DNA of 64,000 nt from Paraburkholderia humisilvae (GTDB lineage: Bacteria; Pseudomonadota; Gammaproteobacteria; Burkholderiales; Burkholderiaceae), in assembly GCF_902859855.1 (NCBI RefSeq), contig NZ_CADIKH010000022.1, forward strand, positions 1-64,000, written 5' to 3'. Below the pieces are notes generated by a model. The model was not told the origin of the DNA. It worked only from the letters and a program-made list of their open reading frames with translations, and ran no database searches. The position numbers and the translations under genes were made by a program. This document shows positions 36,315 through 45,185 of the stretch, piece by piece; position 1 is the first letter of the stretch, and each line of letters opens with the position of its first letter.

Positions 36315-37532
36315 CTACACCACGTTGCCGAGTTGAATGATGGGAAGATACATTGCAATCACGAGGCCCCCGACGAGCAGTCCAAGCACGGCGATCACGA
36401 GTGGTTCACACAAACTTGCGAGCGCGCCGGTTTTTTCGTCTACCTGACGATCGCACAGCGACGCCACGTCCAGCAACATGTTGTCGAGTGTGCCTGCTTC
36501 TTCGGCGACCGCGACAGGCTGTACGACTTCGACGGGAAAGCAGTGGGTTGCCTGCATCGCAGCGGCAAGCCGCTCGCCGTCCTTAAGCCGCGCGGCGATA
36601 CCGGAGGTCGCGCGGTCGAAGTAGGCGTTGCCGGTTGCATGGTCGAGCGAAACGAACGCGTCAGCGAGCGGCGTACCCGCGGATAACAAGGTGCCGAGTG
36701 CACGGCTCCAGCGTGCCGCGCAGAGCATGGTCAGCAGCGGCCCGATGACAGGTGAGCGCAACGCAACGCGCGCACACCCTAGCCGGGCGGTGTCCGACAC
36801 GCGCAGCAGCTTGGCCACGCCCATGCCTGCGCCCATGCCGAACACGCCGATCGGCAAGCTCCATTTCGTGAGTGCGGCGGACAGCGCGAGTACTGCCTGT
36901 GTCGGCGCGGGCAACGCCGCGCCGAAGCCGTCGAAGATCTGCTTGAAGGTCGGCACGACCCAGACCAGCAGCGCCGCGGTGATGAAAACCGCGAGCACCA
37001 GGATCGCTGCTGGATAGGTGAGTGCCGCGCGTACCTTCGCGCGCTGCGCGGCGGTGCGCTCACGGTCGTCGGCGATGCGTGCGAGCACGTCGGCAAGCGC
37101 ACCCGACGCTTCGCCGACTGCAACCAGTTGCCAATACAACGGACCGAACTGATCGGAGCGGGCGCGCAGCGCCTGCGAAAAACTGGAGCCCGTGACGATA
37201 TGGCGAGCAAGTGCGCCGACGATCCGCGAGATACCGCCACGCTTCTTTGCGGAAGCGGGCGCGTTCGCCAGCAGTTCAAGCGACGGAGCAAGCGGCAAGC
37301 CCGCCCGCAGCAGACTGGCGAGCTGGCGGGTAAAGCGCGTGATGTCAGCGGGGCTTGCGTCTGCGCGCGGCGCGGGACCGTGCGCGGTGAGCTCGACGAT
37401 AAAGAGGCCGTCACGCCGGAGCTTCGCGCGTGCGGCGGCGAGGTCCGTCGCGATGACGGAGCCGCTTTTATGTGTGCCGTCGGCCTCGATGCCGCGCCAT
37501 TTGAAACGCAGTTCCTCCGATATCCATTCCAT
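36315..37532 (-). CDS. pilC: Type IV pilus/type II secretion inner membrane platform protein (GspF/PilC family)
   Basis: A 405-residue inner-membrane platform protein that couples the assembly ATPase to pilin subunits. Two T2SSF domains are seen: ITRFTRQLASLLRAGLPLAPSLELLA and, in the second half, LRSPVIGPLLTMLCAARWSRALGTLLSAGTPLADA. Three hydrophobic segments are visible. I start it at the ATG at 37532 because AGGAG stands 7 bases upstream; an ATG at 37547 overlapping the pilB stop also fits. The ATG lies next to the pilB stop, suggesting coupling. Confidence 0.9.
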   Translation of the reverse strand: MEWISEELRFKWRGIEADGTHKSGSVIATDLAAARAKLRRDGLFIVELTAHGPAPRADASPADITRFTRQLASLLRAGLPLAPSLELLANAPASAKKRGGISRIVGALARHIVTGSSFSQALRARSDQFGPLYWQLVAVGEASGALADVLARIADDRERTAAQRAKVRAALTYPAAILVLAVFITAALLVWVVPTFKQIFDGFGAALPAPTQAVLALSAALTKWSLPIGVFGMGAGMGVAKLLRVSDTARLGCARVALRSPVIGPLLTMLCAARWSRALGTLLSAGTPLADAFVSLDHATGNAYFDRATSGIAARLKDGERLAAAMQATHCFPVEVVQPVAVAEEAGTLDNMLLDVASLCDRQVDEKTGALASLCEPLVIAVLGLLVGGLVIAMYLPIIQLGNVV

Positions 37533-37543
37533 GACGCTGCTCC

Positions 37544-38896
37544 TCATGCGACCTCGGTCGCGCACAGCGCTTCGGCGAGACTCGTCGAGCCGTCGTGCAC
37601 GCGAGCGAGTGCCGCTTCGCGTAGTGTGCCGACTGCCTCGGAGCGAGCTTGCTGAGCCAGCCTGTGGGTGCTGGCGCGCGTGACGATCAATTCACGCATC
37701 GCATCGGAGATCGGCATGACCTGATGGACGCCGATACGCCCGCGATAGCCGATGCCGTGGCATGCGTCGCAGCCCGCTGCCGCGTACGGGTGCCAGCCTT
37801 CCAGCTGGTTCTCAGGTACGCCCGCGGCGCGCAACGCGGCGTGCAGCGCGGCGGCGGATTGCATTTCCGGCATCCGGCACCTCGTGCACAGTTTGCGGAC
37901 GAGACGCTGCGCGGTCACCATGCGCAGCGCTCCTGCGAGGTTGTACGGTTCGACGCCGATATCGACCAGCCGGGCGATCGCGGCAGGCGCGTCGTTGGTA
38001 TGCAGCGTCGAGAGCACGAGGTGACCCGTTTGCGCGGCTTTGACCGCGATCGCGGCGGTTTCCTCGTCACGGATTTCGCCGACCATGATGACATCCGGGT
38101 CCTGGCGCAGAAATGCGCGGAGTGCGGTTGCGAATGTCAGGCCGGCCTTTTCGCGCACGCTGACCTGATTGACGCCAGCGAGCTGGATTTCCGCAGGGTC
38201 TTCGACGGAGCACAGGTTGCGCGATACGGCGTTGAGCATCTGCAGGAAGCTATACAGCGACAATGTCTTGCCGCTGCCGGTTGGGCCAGTCACTAGCACG
38301 AGCCCGTGCGGCGCGCGGATCGCGTGTTCGACGATCGCGCACTGTTCACAGCTGAGGCCCAGCGAATCGAGCGAGAGGTCGGCGGGCAGCGACTCGAGCC
38401 GTCGCAGCACAAGCTTTTCGCCGAATATCGTGGGCAGCGAGTTCACGCGATAGTCTTCGACGCGGCTGGCTCCCGTCGCGAGCCGCAGCCGGCCATCTTG
38501 CGGCACGCGACGCTCGGCGATGTCCATCCGCGCAAGCACCTTGACGCGCGTGACGAACGCATCGCGCAAATGGGCGGGCGGTTGAGCCGCTTCGTGCAGC
38601 ACGCCGTCGATGCGCAATCGGATCCGCCAACCGTGTTCCAACGGTTCGATATGCAGGTCCGACGCGTTGCGGCGCGCGGCTTCCTGCAGGGTTTCTGTGA
38701 GCAGCCGAACCGCCGGTGCGGCGTCGGCTTCGTTGGTTGCGTTCAGTTGCGCGGAACCGGCGAGCGTTGCGTGTGGCGCGGAGTGAGACGTCGGCTCGGC
38801 TTCACGCGAGAGAGGCCGAAAGATCGCGCCAGACGCGGTGTTTGGCCCGGGGTTGTCGTGCGATGCACGTGGCGCAACGGTAGGAAGAGAGGTCAT
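37544..38896 (-). CDS. pilB: Type IV pilus/type II secretion assembly ATPase (GspE/PulE/PilB family)
   Basis: A 450-residue hexameric ATPase for pilin or pseudopilin assembly. ASDLHIEP is at about 78-85, Walker A GPTGSGKT at 204-211, VGEIRDEETA and the His box around TGHLVLSTLHTNDA follow, and two CxxC pairs (CTRCRMPE and CDACHGIGYRGR) form the zinc motif. It is about 110 residues shorter than typical PilB, lacking the N-terminal MshEN domain. Pilin and secretin genes are not in the window, so pilus or secretion role is open. Confidence 0.9.
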   Translation of the reverse strand: MTSLPTVAPRASHDNPGPNTASGAIFRPLSREAEPTSHSAPHATLAGSAQLNATNEADAAPAVRLLTETLQEAARRNASDLHIEPLEHGWRIRLRIDGVLHEAAQPPAHLRDAFVTRVKVLARMDIAERRVPQDGRLRLATGASRVEDYRVNSLPTIFGEKLVLRRLESLPADLSLDSLGLSCEQCAIVEHAIRAPHGLVLVTGPTGSGKTLSLYSFLQMLNAVSRNLCSVEDPAEIQLAGVNQVSVREKAGLTFATALRAFLRQDPDVIMVGEIRDEETAAIAVKAAQTGHLVLSTLHTNDAPAAIARLVDIGVEPYNLAGALRMVTAQRLVRKLCTRCRMPEMQSAAALHAALRAAGVPENQLEGWHPYAAAGCDACHGIGYRGRIGVHQVMPISDAMRELIVTRASTHRLAQQARSEAVGTLREAALARVHDGSTSLAEALCATEVA

Positions 38897-39082
38897 CGAA
38901 TACCGGCTGTGAGCCGCCTTTGCAACAAGACGGCGTCATGATCCGGTATGGCACCCGAGGGCGCCATTCGGCCATTCGGCTAGCTGTGCGCCACTTTCAT
39001 TTGCGGTACGATGCCGTGGCCCGATCCAGGCGTGCCGGAGCGGCGCAGGTGAAGCGCGTGTGAGACACGTGCGCGGCGTGCG

Positions 39083-40387
39083 TCAGTGGCGCAGCAGTCT
39101 CGAGGCCTTCGTGCCGGATTTCTGTCCCGGGCGAAACAGCTTCACGGTGCGGATCGCCTGGTCGTCGCTGCGCATGACTTCGAGTTTCACATCGCCGATC
39201 TGCACGCAAACATCGCCCTCAGGAATCTCTTCGAGGATTTCAAGGATCAGGCCGTTCAGCGTTTTCGGGCCGTCAGTCGGCAAACGCAATTGCAGCCAGC
39301 GGTTCAGTTCGCGCAGTGGCATGCTGCCCGCCACGATGCATTCACCGTTGTCGTCCCAGCCGCCGCGCGTGCTCGCGCTGCGCGGTATCGAGGTGGTGAA
39401 TTCGCCGATCAGTTCTTCGATGATGTCTTCCGGTGTGACAAGCCCCTGCAGTTCGCCGTATTCGTTGACGACGAGCGCGGTACGGTGACGGCTTTCCTGG
39501 AAGTACTGCAGCTGCTGGAAAACGGGTGTTCCCGACGGCACGAAGTAGGGCTCCGCCAGCAGCTCGCGCAGCGTTTCGCGTTCGAGCTCCTGATTGTGGA
39601 GCGCCGCAAGCGTCTTGCGCACATGCAGCACACCGAGCACGCGATCAATATCGCCCTGGTAGACGATCAGTTTGTTGTGGTAGCAGGTTTCGAGCTGGTG
39701 CAGGATCTGATCGAACGGCGCGTCGAAGTCGAGCGCCTCGATCCGGCGGCGTGGAATCATCACATCGTCGACTGAGATGTTCTCGAGGTCGAACAGATTG
39801 AGCAGGATGCTGCGGTGCTTGGTCGGCATGAAGCTGCCTGACTCGAGCACGATGGTGCGCAGTTCTTCGGTCGACAGGCGCTGATCGCGCGCGCCGCCGG
39901 TGTTGATGTGCAACAGACGCAGGAAGCTGTTCGCGATCAGATTCACGAACCAGATGATTGGCTTGGCGACGCGCATCAGCGGCGCGATCAACAGGCTGGC
40001 GGGCAACGCGATCTTTTCCGGGTACGTCGCCCCGACGATTTTCGGCGCGATCTCCGCGAACACGATGATCAGGAAAGCCACCATGCCGGTTGCGACCGAC
40101 AGGATCACGCTATTGCTGCCGAACGTGTGCAGCGCGATCGACGTCGTGAGTACAGGGATGATCGTATTGAAGAGGTTGTTGCCGATCAGGATCACGCTCA
40201 GCAGCTGGTCAGTGCGCGCAAGCAGGCCCTGAGTTGTCTTTGCGCCGAGCACGCCCTTGTTGGTCAGGTGCTTTAGCCGATGGCGGTTGAGGGCCATCAT
40301 CGCCGTTTCGGAAATGGAGAAGAAGCTCGAGCAGATCAGCAGTACCAGGATGGCGCCTATCTGCGCCCATAAGGGAAGTTGTTCCAC
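39083..40387 (-). CDS. HlyC/CorC family transporter (DUF21 and CBS domains)
   Basis: A 434-residue inner-membrane protein of the CNNM/CorB-CorC type, proposed for magnesium/cobalt efflux. The N-terminal DUF21 domain holds about four membrane segments (AQIGAILVLLICSSFFSISETAMMALNRHRL), followed by a CBS pair (DDVMIPRRRIEALDF to the LQGLVTPEDIIEELIGE segment) and a C-terminal CorC_HlyC domain (GSMPLRELNRWLQLRLP, GDVCVQIGDVKLEV). Single gene between the pil genes and the tRNA terminator. Confidence 0.92.
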   Translation of the reverse strand: MEQLPLWAQIGAILVLLICSSFFSISETAMMALNRHRLKHLTNKGVLGAKTTQGLLARTDQLLSVILIGNNLFNTIIPVLTTSIALHTFGSNSVILSVATGMVAFLIIVFAEIAPKIVGATYPEKIALPASLLIAPLMRVAKPIIWFVNLIANSFLRLLHINTGGARDQRLSTEELRTIVLESGSFMPTKHRSILLNLFDLENISVDDVMIPRRRIEALDFDAPFDQILHQLETCYHNKLIVYQGDIDRVLGVLHVRKTLAALHNQELERETLRELLAEPYFVPSGTPVFQQLQYFQESRHRTALVVNEYGELQGLVTPEDIIEELIGEFTTSIPRSASTRGGWDDNGECIVAGSMPLRELNRWLQLRLPTDGPKTLNGLILEILEEIPEGDVCVQIGDVKLEVMRSDDQAIRTVKLFRPGQKSGTKASRLLRH

Positions 40388-40521
40388 GCGTCGTGAAGTA
40401 AAGGGAAAGGGGATGGCGAGAATATAGCAGAGGGGTCATGCGCACCCCATCGGCCGGAAGGCAGAGCCCGCCGGCGGGGCGAATGAAAGCGGGACGCAAA
40501 CTCGAACGAGAAGGACAGACG

Positions 40522-40553
40522 AAAAAAAACCGCGCTACGTTGCGCGGTTTTTT
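40522..40553 (-). terminator. Terminator after tRNA-Pro
   Basis: Stem CCGCGC (40530-40535) with GCGCGG (40542-40547), extended by A/T pairs, flanked on the - strand by eight T (40522-40529 read in reverse). It follows the tRNA on the - strand by about 10 bases and also carries six T on the + side. Confidence 0.8.
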
Positions 40554-40561
40554 AAGAAGTC

Positions 40562-40638
40562 TGGTCGGGGTGAGAGGATTCGAACCTCCGGCCTCTACGT
40601 CCCGAACGTAGCGCTCTACCAGGCTAAGCTACACCCCG
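40562..40638 (-). tRNA. tRNA-Pro (anticodon CGG)
   Basis: On the - strand the 77 bases fold as a complete cloverleaf: acceptor stem CGGGGTG with CACCCCG, anticodon stem CTACG/CGTAG with loop TTCGGGA (anticodon CGG, reading codon CCG), T arm with GGTTCGAATCC, discriminator A and an encoded CCA end. A candidate promoter -10 TACAAT (40649-40654 on the - strand) lies 11 bases upstream of the mature 5' end; the -35 is weak. Confidence 0.95.
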
Positions 40639-40696
40639 ATTTGTCCTCATTGTACTGCTGGACTCTAACTGGACTAAACGGTCGGCTGAGTCTCGT

Positions 40697-41689
40697 TTAA
40701 GACTGCCTCGTCGTCGAGTAAGAACATAATTCTAGCAGGCTTTCCTTGTAATGGGAATCGGGAAACGAAGAAATCGCGGCTGCGGCGGCCTCCGCTTCCT
40801 GCCTTGCGCAATGCAGTGTGTGATCGAGTGCGCCCGAGCGCGTAATCGCGTCGAAAATCGTTTCGAAACGGTCCGTGCCACCCTGCACGATCGCCTCGCG
40901 CGCGAGCGCGGCCTGCTCCGGCGTGCCGCGTTCGATCAGGTAAATCAGTGGCAGCGTCGGCTTGCCTTCGCGCAGATCATCGCCGGCGTTTTTGCCCATC
41001 GATTCCGCGGTACCGGTGTAGTCGAGCCAGTCGTCCATGATCTGGAACGCCGTGCCGATGCGCCGGCCGAACTCGGCCGCCGCCTCCTCGGTCGCTTCAT
41101 CCGCATCGGACAGCACGGCGCCCAGCTGCGCGGCGGCCTCGAACAGCTTCGCCGTCTTGTAGCGGATCACCCGCATGTAGCGCGCTTCGTCGACATCCGC
41201 GTCGTGCATGTTCAGCAACTGCAGCACTTCGCCTTCGGAAATGATGTTGGTCGCTTCCGACAGGATTTCCATCACGCGCATCTTGCCGGCCCCGACCATC
41301 ATCTGGAACGAGCGCGAGTAGAGAAAGTCGCCGACCAGCACGCTCGCCGCGTTGCCAAAAAGTGCATTCGCGGTTTGCCGGCCGCGTCGCAAGTCGGATT
41401 CGTCGACGACGTCGTCGTGCAGCAGCGTGGCCGTATGGATGAACTCGATCACCGCGGCCAGTTCGTGACGCTGACCGGTCGTATCGCCCAGCGCGCCCGC
41501 CACCAGCAGCAGCAGCGCGGGACGCAGGCGCTTGCCGCCCGCACTGATGATGTACTCGGAAATCTGGTTGATCAGCATCACCTCGGACGCCAGACGGTGC
41601 CGGATGACACGATTGACCAGCTGCATGTCTTCGGCGATCGGTGCGAGCAGGCTGGCGGCGTTGGGGGCGGGAGTGGCGGTCGACGGCAT
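40697..41689 (-). CDS. ispB: Polyprenyl diphosphate synthase (octaprenyl diphosphate synthase type)
   Basis: A 330-residue trans-prenyltransferase making the ubiquinone side chain. The first Asp-rich motif LLHDDVVDESDLRRG (Asp92 to Asp96) and the second QIMDDWLDYTG are present, with GGKRLRPALLLL at about 51-62. Chain length is assumed to be C40 by taxonomic analogy. The product feeds the pathway in which Coq7 acts. It is divergent from rplU with a 270-base gap. Confidence 0.92.
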   Translation of the reverse strand: MPSTATPAPNAASLLAPIAEDMQLVNRVIRHRLASEVMLINQISEYIISAGGKRLRPALLLLVAGALGDTTGQRHELAAVIEFIHTATLLHDDVVDESDLRRGRQTANALFGNAASVLVGDFLYSRSFQMMVGAGKMRVMEILSEATNIISEGEVLQLLNMHDADVDEARYMRVIRYKTAKLFEAAAQLGAVLSDADEATEEAAAEFGRRIGTAFQIMDDWLDYTGTAESMGKNAGDDLREGKPTLPLIYLIERGTPEQAALAREAIVQGGTDRFETIFDAITRSGALDHTLHCARQEAEAAAAAISSFPDSHYKESLLELCSYSTTRQS

Positions 41690-41868
41690 GGTGGAGATTT
41701 CGGGTAATGCCGCGGATTATAAGGCGAATCGCGTAATTTCCGCGGCGCCGGGTTGGCATGCGCGGCTTTTCTGGCCATTTGGCCTAGGCTGCGGGCGTCG
41801 AAACGGGGCCACACGGGGAATCTCGCGAGCATCCCTACGGGCGCGGCGCGGCTGGACGAAGATGGACT

Positions 41869-41897
41869 TTGACCGAACAGCTAACTCTATGTATAAT
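41869..41897 (+). promoter_or_regulatory. Promoter of rplU-rpmA
   Basis: -35 TTGACC (41869-41874), 17-base spacer, perfect -10 TATAAT (41892-41897). Start would be near 41904, about 55 bases before the L21 ATG. One of the best promoter matches in the window. Confidence 0.85.
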
Positions 41898-41959
41898 CAC
41901 GGGTTTCCGCGCGTGGTGCGTCGGGAAAAGCGAATCACGAATTCAGAGTGAGGTTTTCA

Positions 41960-42271
41960 ATGTACGCGGTCATAAAAACCGGCGGCAAGCAGTACAAGGT
42001 TGCTGTCGGCGAAAAACTTAAAGTAGAACAGATACCGGCAGACATTGACGCTGAAATCACGCTCGACCAGGTTCTCGCAGTGGGCGAAGGCGAATCGATT
42101 AAATTCGGTACGCCGCTGGTCAGTGGGGCTTCCGTCAAGGCTACCGTTGTGTCGCACGGTCGTCACGCCAAAGTGACCATCTTCAAGATGCGTCGCCGGA
42201 AGCACTACCAGAAGCACGGCGGCCACCGCCAGAACTACACCGAACTGCGTATCGACGCGATCAACGCGTAA
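41960..42271 (+). CDS. rplU: 50S ribosomal protein L21
   Basis: A 103-residue large-subunit ribosomal protein that binds 23S rRNA. MYAVIKTGGKQYKVAVGEKLKVE and KMRRRKHYQKHGGHRQNYTELRI are diagnostic. The start at 41960 gives the standard length; an ATG at 41948 would add four residues. GTGAGG lies in front. It heads the L21-L27-Obg block found widely in bacteria. Confidence 0.97.
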   Translation: MYAVIKTGGKQYKVAVGEKLKVEQIPADIDAEITLDQVLAVGEGESIKFGTPLVSGASVKATVVSHGRHAKVTIFKMRRRKHYQKHGGHRQNYTELRIDAINA

Positions 42272-42295
42272 GCGCATCAGGCAAGGAGCTATCAG

Positions 42296-42559
42296 ATGGC
42301 ACACAAAAAGGCAGGCGGCTCGTCCCGGAACGGCCGCGACTCCGAGTCGAAACGCCTCGGTGTGAAGGTTTACGGCGGCCAGGCGATTCTCGCCGGCGGC
42401 ATCATCGTCCGTCAGCGCGGCACGCGGCTGCACCCGGGCGAGAATGTCGGCATCGGCAAGGATCACACGCTGTTCGCGCTGGTCGACGGGCACGTCAAGT
42501 TCACGACGAAAGGCGCCGACAGGAAGCATACGGTCAACGTTGTCCGGGCAGCAGCCTGA
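42296..42559 (+). CDS. rpmA: 50S ribosomal protein L27
   Basis: An 87-residue ribosomal protein at the peptidyl transferase centre. MAHKKAGGSSRNGRDSESKR and VRQRGTRLHPGENVGIGKDHTLFA are diagnostic. The N-terminus begins directly with AHKKAGG, without the cleaved extension seen in some Firmicutes. AAGGAG precedes the ATG. Followed by a strong terminator. Confidence 0.97.
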   Translation: MAHKKAGGSSRNGRDSESKRLGVKVYGGQAILAGGIIVRQRGTRLHPGENVGIGKDHTLFALVDGHVKFTTKGADRKHTVNVVRAAA

Positions 42560-42600
42560 GCTTATTTACCAAGCTAATCAGGTTCGGGCTTCAGCACCGG

Positions 42601-42634
42601 AAAAGGCCCCGCGAAGTTAGCGGGGCCTTTTTTA
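42601..42634 (+). terminator. Terminator after rpmA
   Basis: AAAAGGCCCCGC (42601-42612) pairs with GCGGGGCCTTTT (42620-42631) around a short loop, with a run of six T. It separates the ribosomal protein genes from obgE. Confidence 0.9.
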
Positions 42635-42785
42635 TTGGTTTTTCTTTCATGTGGCTCGCACGCAGCGTCGAGCGGCCGCGACTGGCCATTCGGCCGATTG
42701 TTGAATTCACGCCGCGCGCGGCAAAATAGCGGCAGCGCGGTTGAGTCAGTCAGTATCGAGTGGCATCAACGGGACGGAGTAACGC

Positions 42786-43904
42786 ATGAAGTTCATTGAC
42801 GAAGCGAGGATCGAAGTCATCGCCGGCGACGGAGGAGATGGCAGCGCGTCGATGCGCCGCGAGAAGTTCGTCCCGTTCGGTGGCCCGGACGGCGGCGACG
42901 GCGGGCGTGGCGGCAGCGTGTATGCAATCGCGGACCGTAACATCAATACGCTGATCGACTACCGCTATTCGAAAAAGCATCAGGCGCGCAACGGCGAGAA
43001 CGGGCGCGGCTCGGACTGCTACGGCAAGGGCGGCGACGACATTACGCTGCGCATGCCGGTCGGCACTGTGATTACCGATCTCGACACCGGCGAACTGATC
43101 GCCGATCTGACCGAGCACAATCAGGTCGTGCAGGTCGCGAAGGGCGGCGCGGGCGGTCTCGGCAACCTGCATTTCAAGTCGAGTACGAACCGTGCGCCGC
43201 GGCAAAAGACGGACGGCAAACCCGGTGAGCGCCGGATGGTGCGTCTCGAATTGAAAGTGCTCGCGGATGTCGGGCTGCTCGGTATGCCGAATGCGGGCAA
43301 GTCGACCTTCATTGCATCGGTATCGAATGCACGACCGAAGATCGCCGACTATCCGTTCACCACGCTCGCGCCAAATCTTGGAGTTGTGCGCGTCGGCCCC
43401 AGCCGCAGCTTCGTGATTGCCGACATTCCCGGGTTGATCGAAGGCGCGGCGGAAGGCGCGGGCCTCGGCCACCAATTCCTGCGGCACTTGCAACGCACCG
43501 GCCTGCTGTTGCATATCGTCGATCTCGCACCGTTTGATGAAGCGGTCGATCCGGTCGCTGAAGCGAAAGCGATCGTTAACGAACTGCGCAAGTACGACGC
43601 GTTGCTTCACGCGAAGCCTCGCTGGCTCGTGTTGAACAAGCTCGACATGATCCCCGAAGACGAGCGTGAAGTGCGCGTCGCCGCGTTCCAGAAGGGATTC
43701 GAATGGGACGGCCCGGTATTCCAGATTTCCGCGTTGACGGGCCAAGGGTGCGAGAGCCTTTGTTACGCGGTGTACGACTACCTCGCCGAGCACTCGGATG
43801 CGCATCGCGCCGCCGAGGCGGAAGATCAGGCGGCCGATGTGCGTTTCCGTCCGGAGGACGAAGGCGGCACTGCGGCCGCCTCGTCTACGCCGCCCAATGA
43901 CTGA
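42786..43904 (+). CDS. obgE: GTPase ObgE/CgtA
   Basis: A 372-residue essential GTPase linked to 50S ribosome maturation and stringent signalling. The glycine-rich Obg fold occupies residues 1-158 (GDGGDGSASMRREKFVPFGG). G1 is GMPNAGKST (166-174), G3 is in VIADIPGLIEGA, G4 is NKLD. The C-terminal tail is short and acidic. GGAG lies before the ATG. Complete and of usual length. Confidence 0.96.
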   Translation: MKFIDEARIEVIAGDGGDGSASMRREKFVPFGGPDGGDGGRGGSVYAIADRNINTLIDYRYSKKHQARNGENGRGSDCYGKGGDDITLRMPVGTVITDLDTGELIADLTEHNQVVQVAKGGAGGLGNLHFKSSTNRAPRQKTDGKPGERRMVRLELKVLADVGLLGMPNAGKSTFIASVSNARPKIADYPFTTLAPNLGVVRVGPSRSFVIADIPGLIEGAAEGAGLGHQFLRHLQRTGLLLHIVDLAPFDEAVDPVAEAKAIVNELRKYDALLHAKPRWLVLNKLDMIPEDEREVRVAAFQKGFEWDGPVFQISALTGQGCESLCYAVYDYLAEHSDAHRAAEAEDQAADVRFRPEDEGGTAAASSTPPND

Positions 43905-43970
43905 CCGGCAATAAGGCAATGCGATTGCCGGCGCAAGGTAAGCGCCGGTGCCGCGCGGCCCGACTGACGA

Positions 43971-43980
43971 CCCCCCCCCC
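43971..43980 (+). repeat. Run of ten C just upstream of proB
   Basis: A C10 homopolymer 24 bases before the proB start, overlapping the region before the ribosome site. Homopolymers this long are rare in the rest of the window and are prone to slippage or sequencing error. Confidence 0.7.
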
Positions 43981-44004
43981 AAACCTTGTTGGAGATCGCG
44001 CACA

Positions 44005-45123
44005 ATGCGTTCCGTCATCGCAGATTCCCGCCGGCTGGTCGTGAAAGTCGGATCGAGCCTCGTCACGAACGACGGACGCGGTCTCGATCATGCGGCAATC
44101 GGCCGTTGGGCTGCGCAGATCGCCGCGTTGCGCGAGCAAGGCAAGGAGGTAGTGCTGGTGAGCTCCGGAGCGATCGCCGAGGGCATGCAGCGCTTAGGCT
44201 GGACGAAACGGCCGCGTGAAATCGATGAGCTGCAGGCCGCGGCCGCGGTCGGGCAAATGGGGCTTGCGCAGGTCTACGAAAGCCGGTTCGCCGAGCACTC
44301 GATTCGAACTGCGCAGATTCTGCTCACGCACGCGGATCTCGCGGACCGCGAGCGTTACCTCAACGCACGCTCGACGCTGTTGACGCTGTTGCGCCTTGGC
44401 GTGGTGCCGATCATCAACGAGAACGACACGGTCGTCACCGACGAAATCAAGTTCGGCGATAACGATACGCTGGGTGCGCTGGTTGCGAATCTGATCGAAG
44501 GCGATGCGTTGATCATTCTCACCGACCAGCAAGGGCTTTACACCGCGGACCCGCGCAAGGATCCGTCAGCCACGCTCGTGCAGCAGGCCGATGCCGGCGC
44601 CCCCGAACTGGAGGCGATGGCGGGCGGCGCCGGCTCGAGTATCGGCCGGGGCGGCATGCTGACCAAAATTCTCGCCGCGAAGCGCGCCGCGCATAGCGGC
44701 GCCGACACGGTCATCGCCAGCGGTCGCGAGGCGGACGTGCTTGCGCGGCTCGCGTCGGGCGAAGCGATCGGCACTCAACTGATTGCGCGCACCGCGCGCA
44801 TGGCCGCGCGCAAACAATGGATGGCTGACCACCTGCAGGTGCGAGGCCACGTCGTGATCGACGACGGCGCGGTGGAAAAGCTCACCGAGGGTGGCAAGAG
44901 CCTGCTGCCCATCGGGGTCGTCGATGTGCAAGGCGCGTTTGCGCGGGGTGAGGTGATTGCGTGCGTGAGCCCGTCCGGGCGTGAGGTCGCGCGCGGTCTG
45001 ACGAATTACAGCAGTTCCGAGGCCCGGCTGATTCAACGCCGCCCGAGCGGAGAGATCGAATCGGTGCTCGGCTACATGCTCGAGCCTGAACTGATTCACC
45101 GCGACAATCTCGTGCTGGTCTAG
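44005..45123 (+). CDS. proB: Glutamate 5-kinase
   Basis: A 372-residue kinase for the first step of proline synthesis, phosphorylating glutamate. The N-terminal amino acid kinase domain shows VVKVGSSLVTNDG, VLVSSGAIAEGM, INENDTVVTDEIKFGDND and GGMLTKILAAKRAAHSG; a C-terminal PUA domain follows from about residue 280. The start at 44005 (MRSVIADSRR) follows GGAG; the upstream frame to 43948 includes a run of ten C and is probably not coding. proA is not adjacent. Confidence 0.95.
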   Translation: MRSVIADSRRLVVKVGSSLVTNDGRGLDHAAIGRWAAQIAALREQGKEVVLVSSGAIAEGMQRLGWTKRPREIDELQAAAAVGQMGLAQVYESRFAEHSIRTAQILLTHADLADRERYLNARSTLLTLLRLGVVPIINENDTVVTDEIKFGDNDTLGALVANLIEGDALIILTDQQGLYTADPRKDPSATLVQQADAGAPELEAMAGGAGSSIGRGGMLTKILAAKRAAHSGADTVIASGREADVLARLASGEAIGTQLIARTARMAARKQWMADHLQVRGHVVIDDGAVEKLTEGGKSLLPIGVVDVQGAFARGEVIACVSPSGREVARGLTNYSSSEARLIQRRPSGEIESVLGYMLEPELIHRDNLVLV

Positions 45124-45185
45124 CCGGCCTCATGCGCACGCGCCGCCCGTTTCCTGCCGAGGCGGCGCATAGCATCAGTGGATGA

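Noticed and set aside
45140..45168. GCGCCGCC/GGCGGCGC hairpin between proB and the CNP1-like gene
   Set aside because: Fits a convergent terminator position but has no T run on either strand, so not listed as a terminator.
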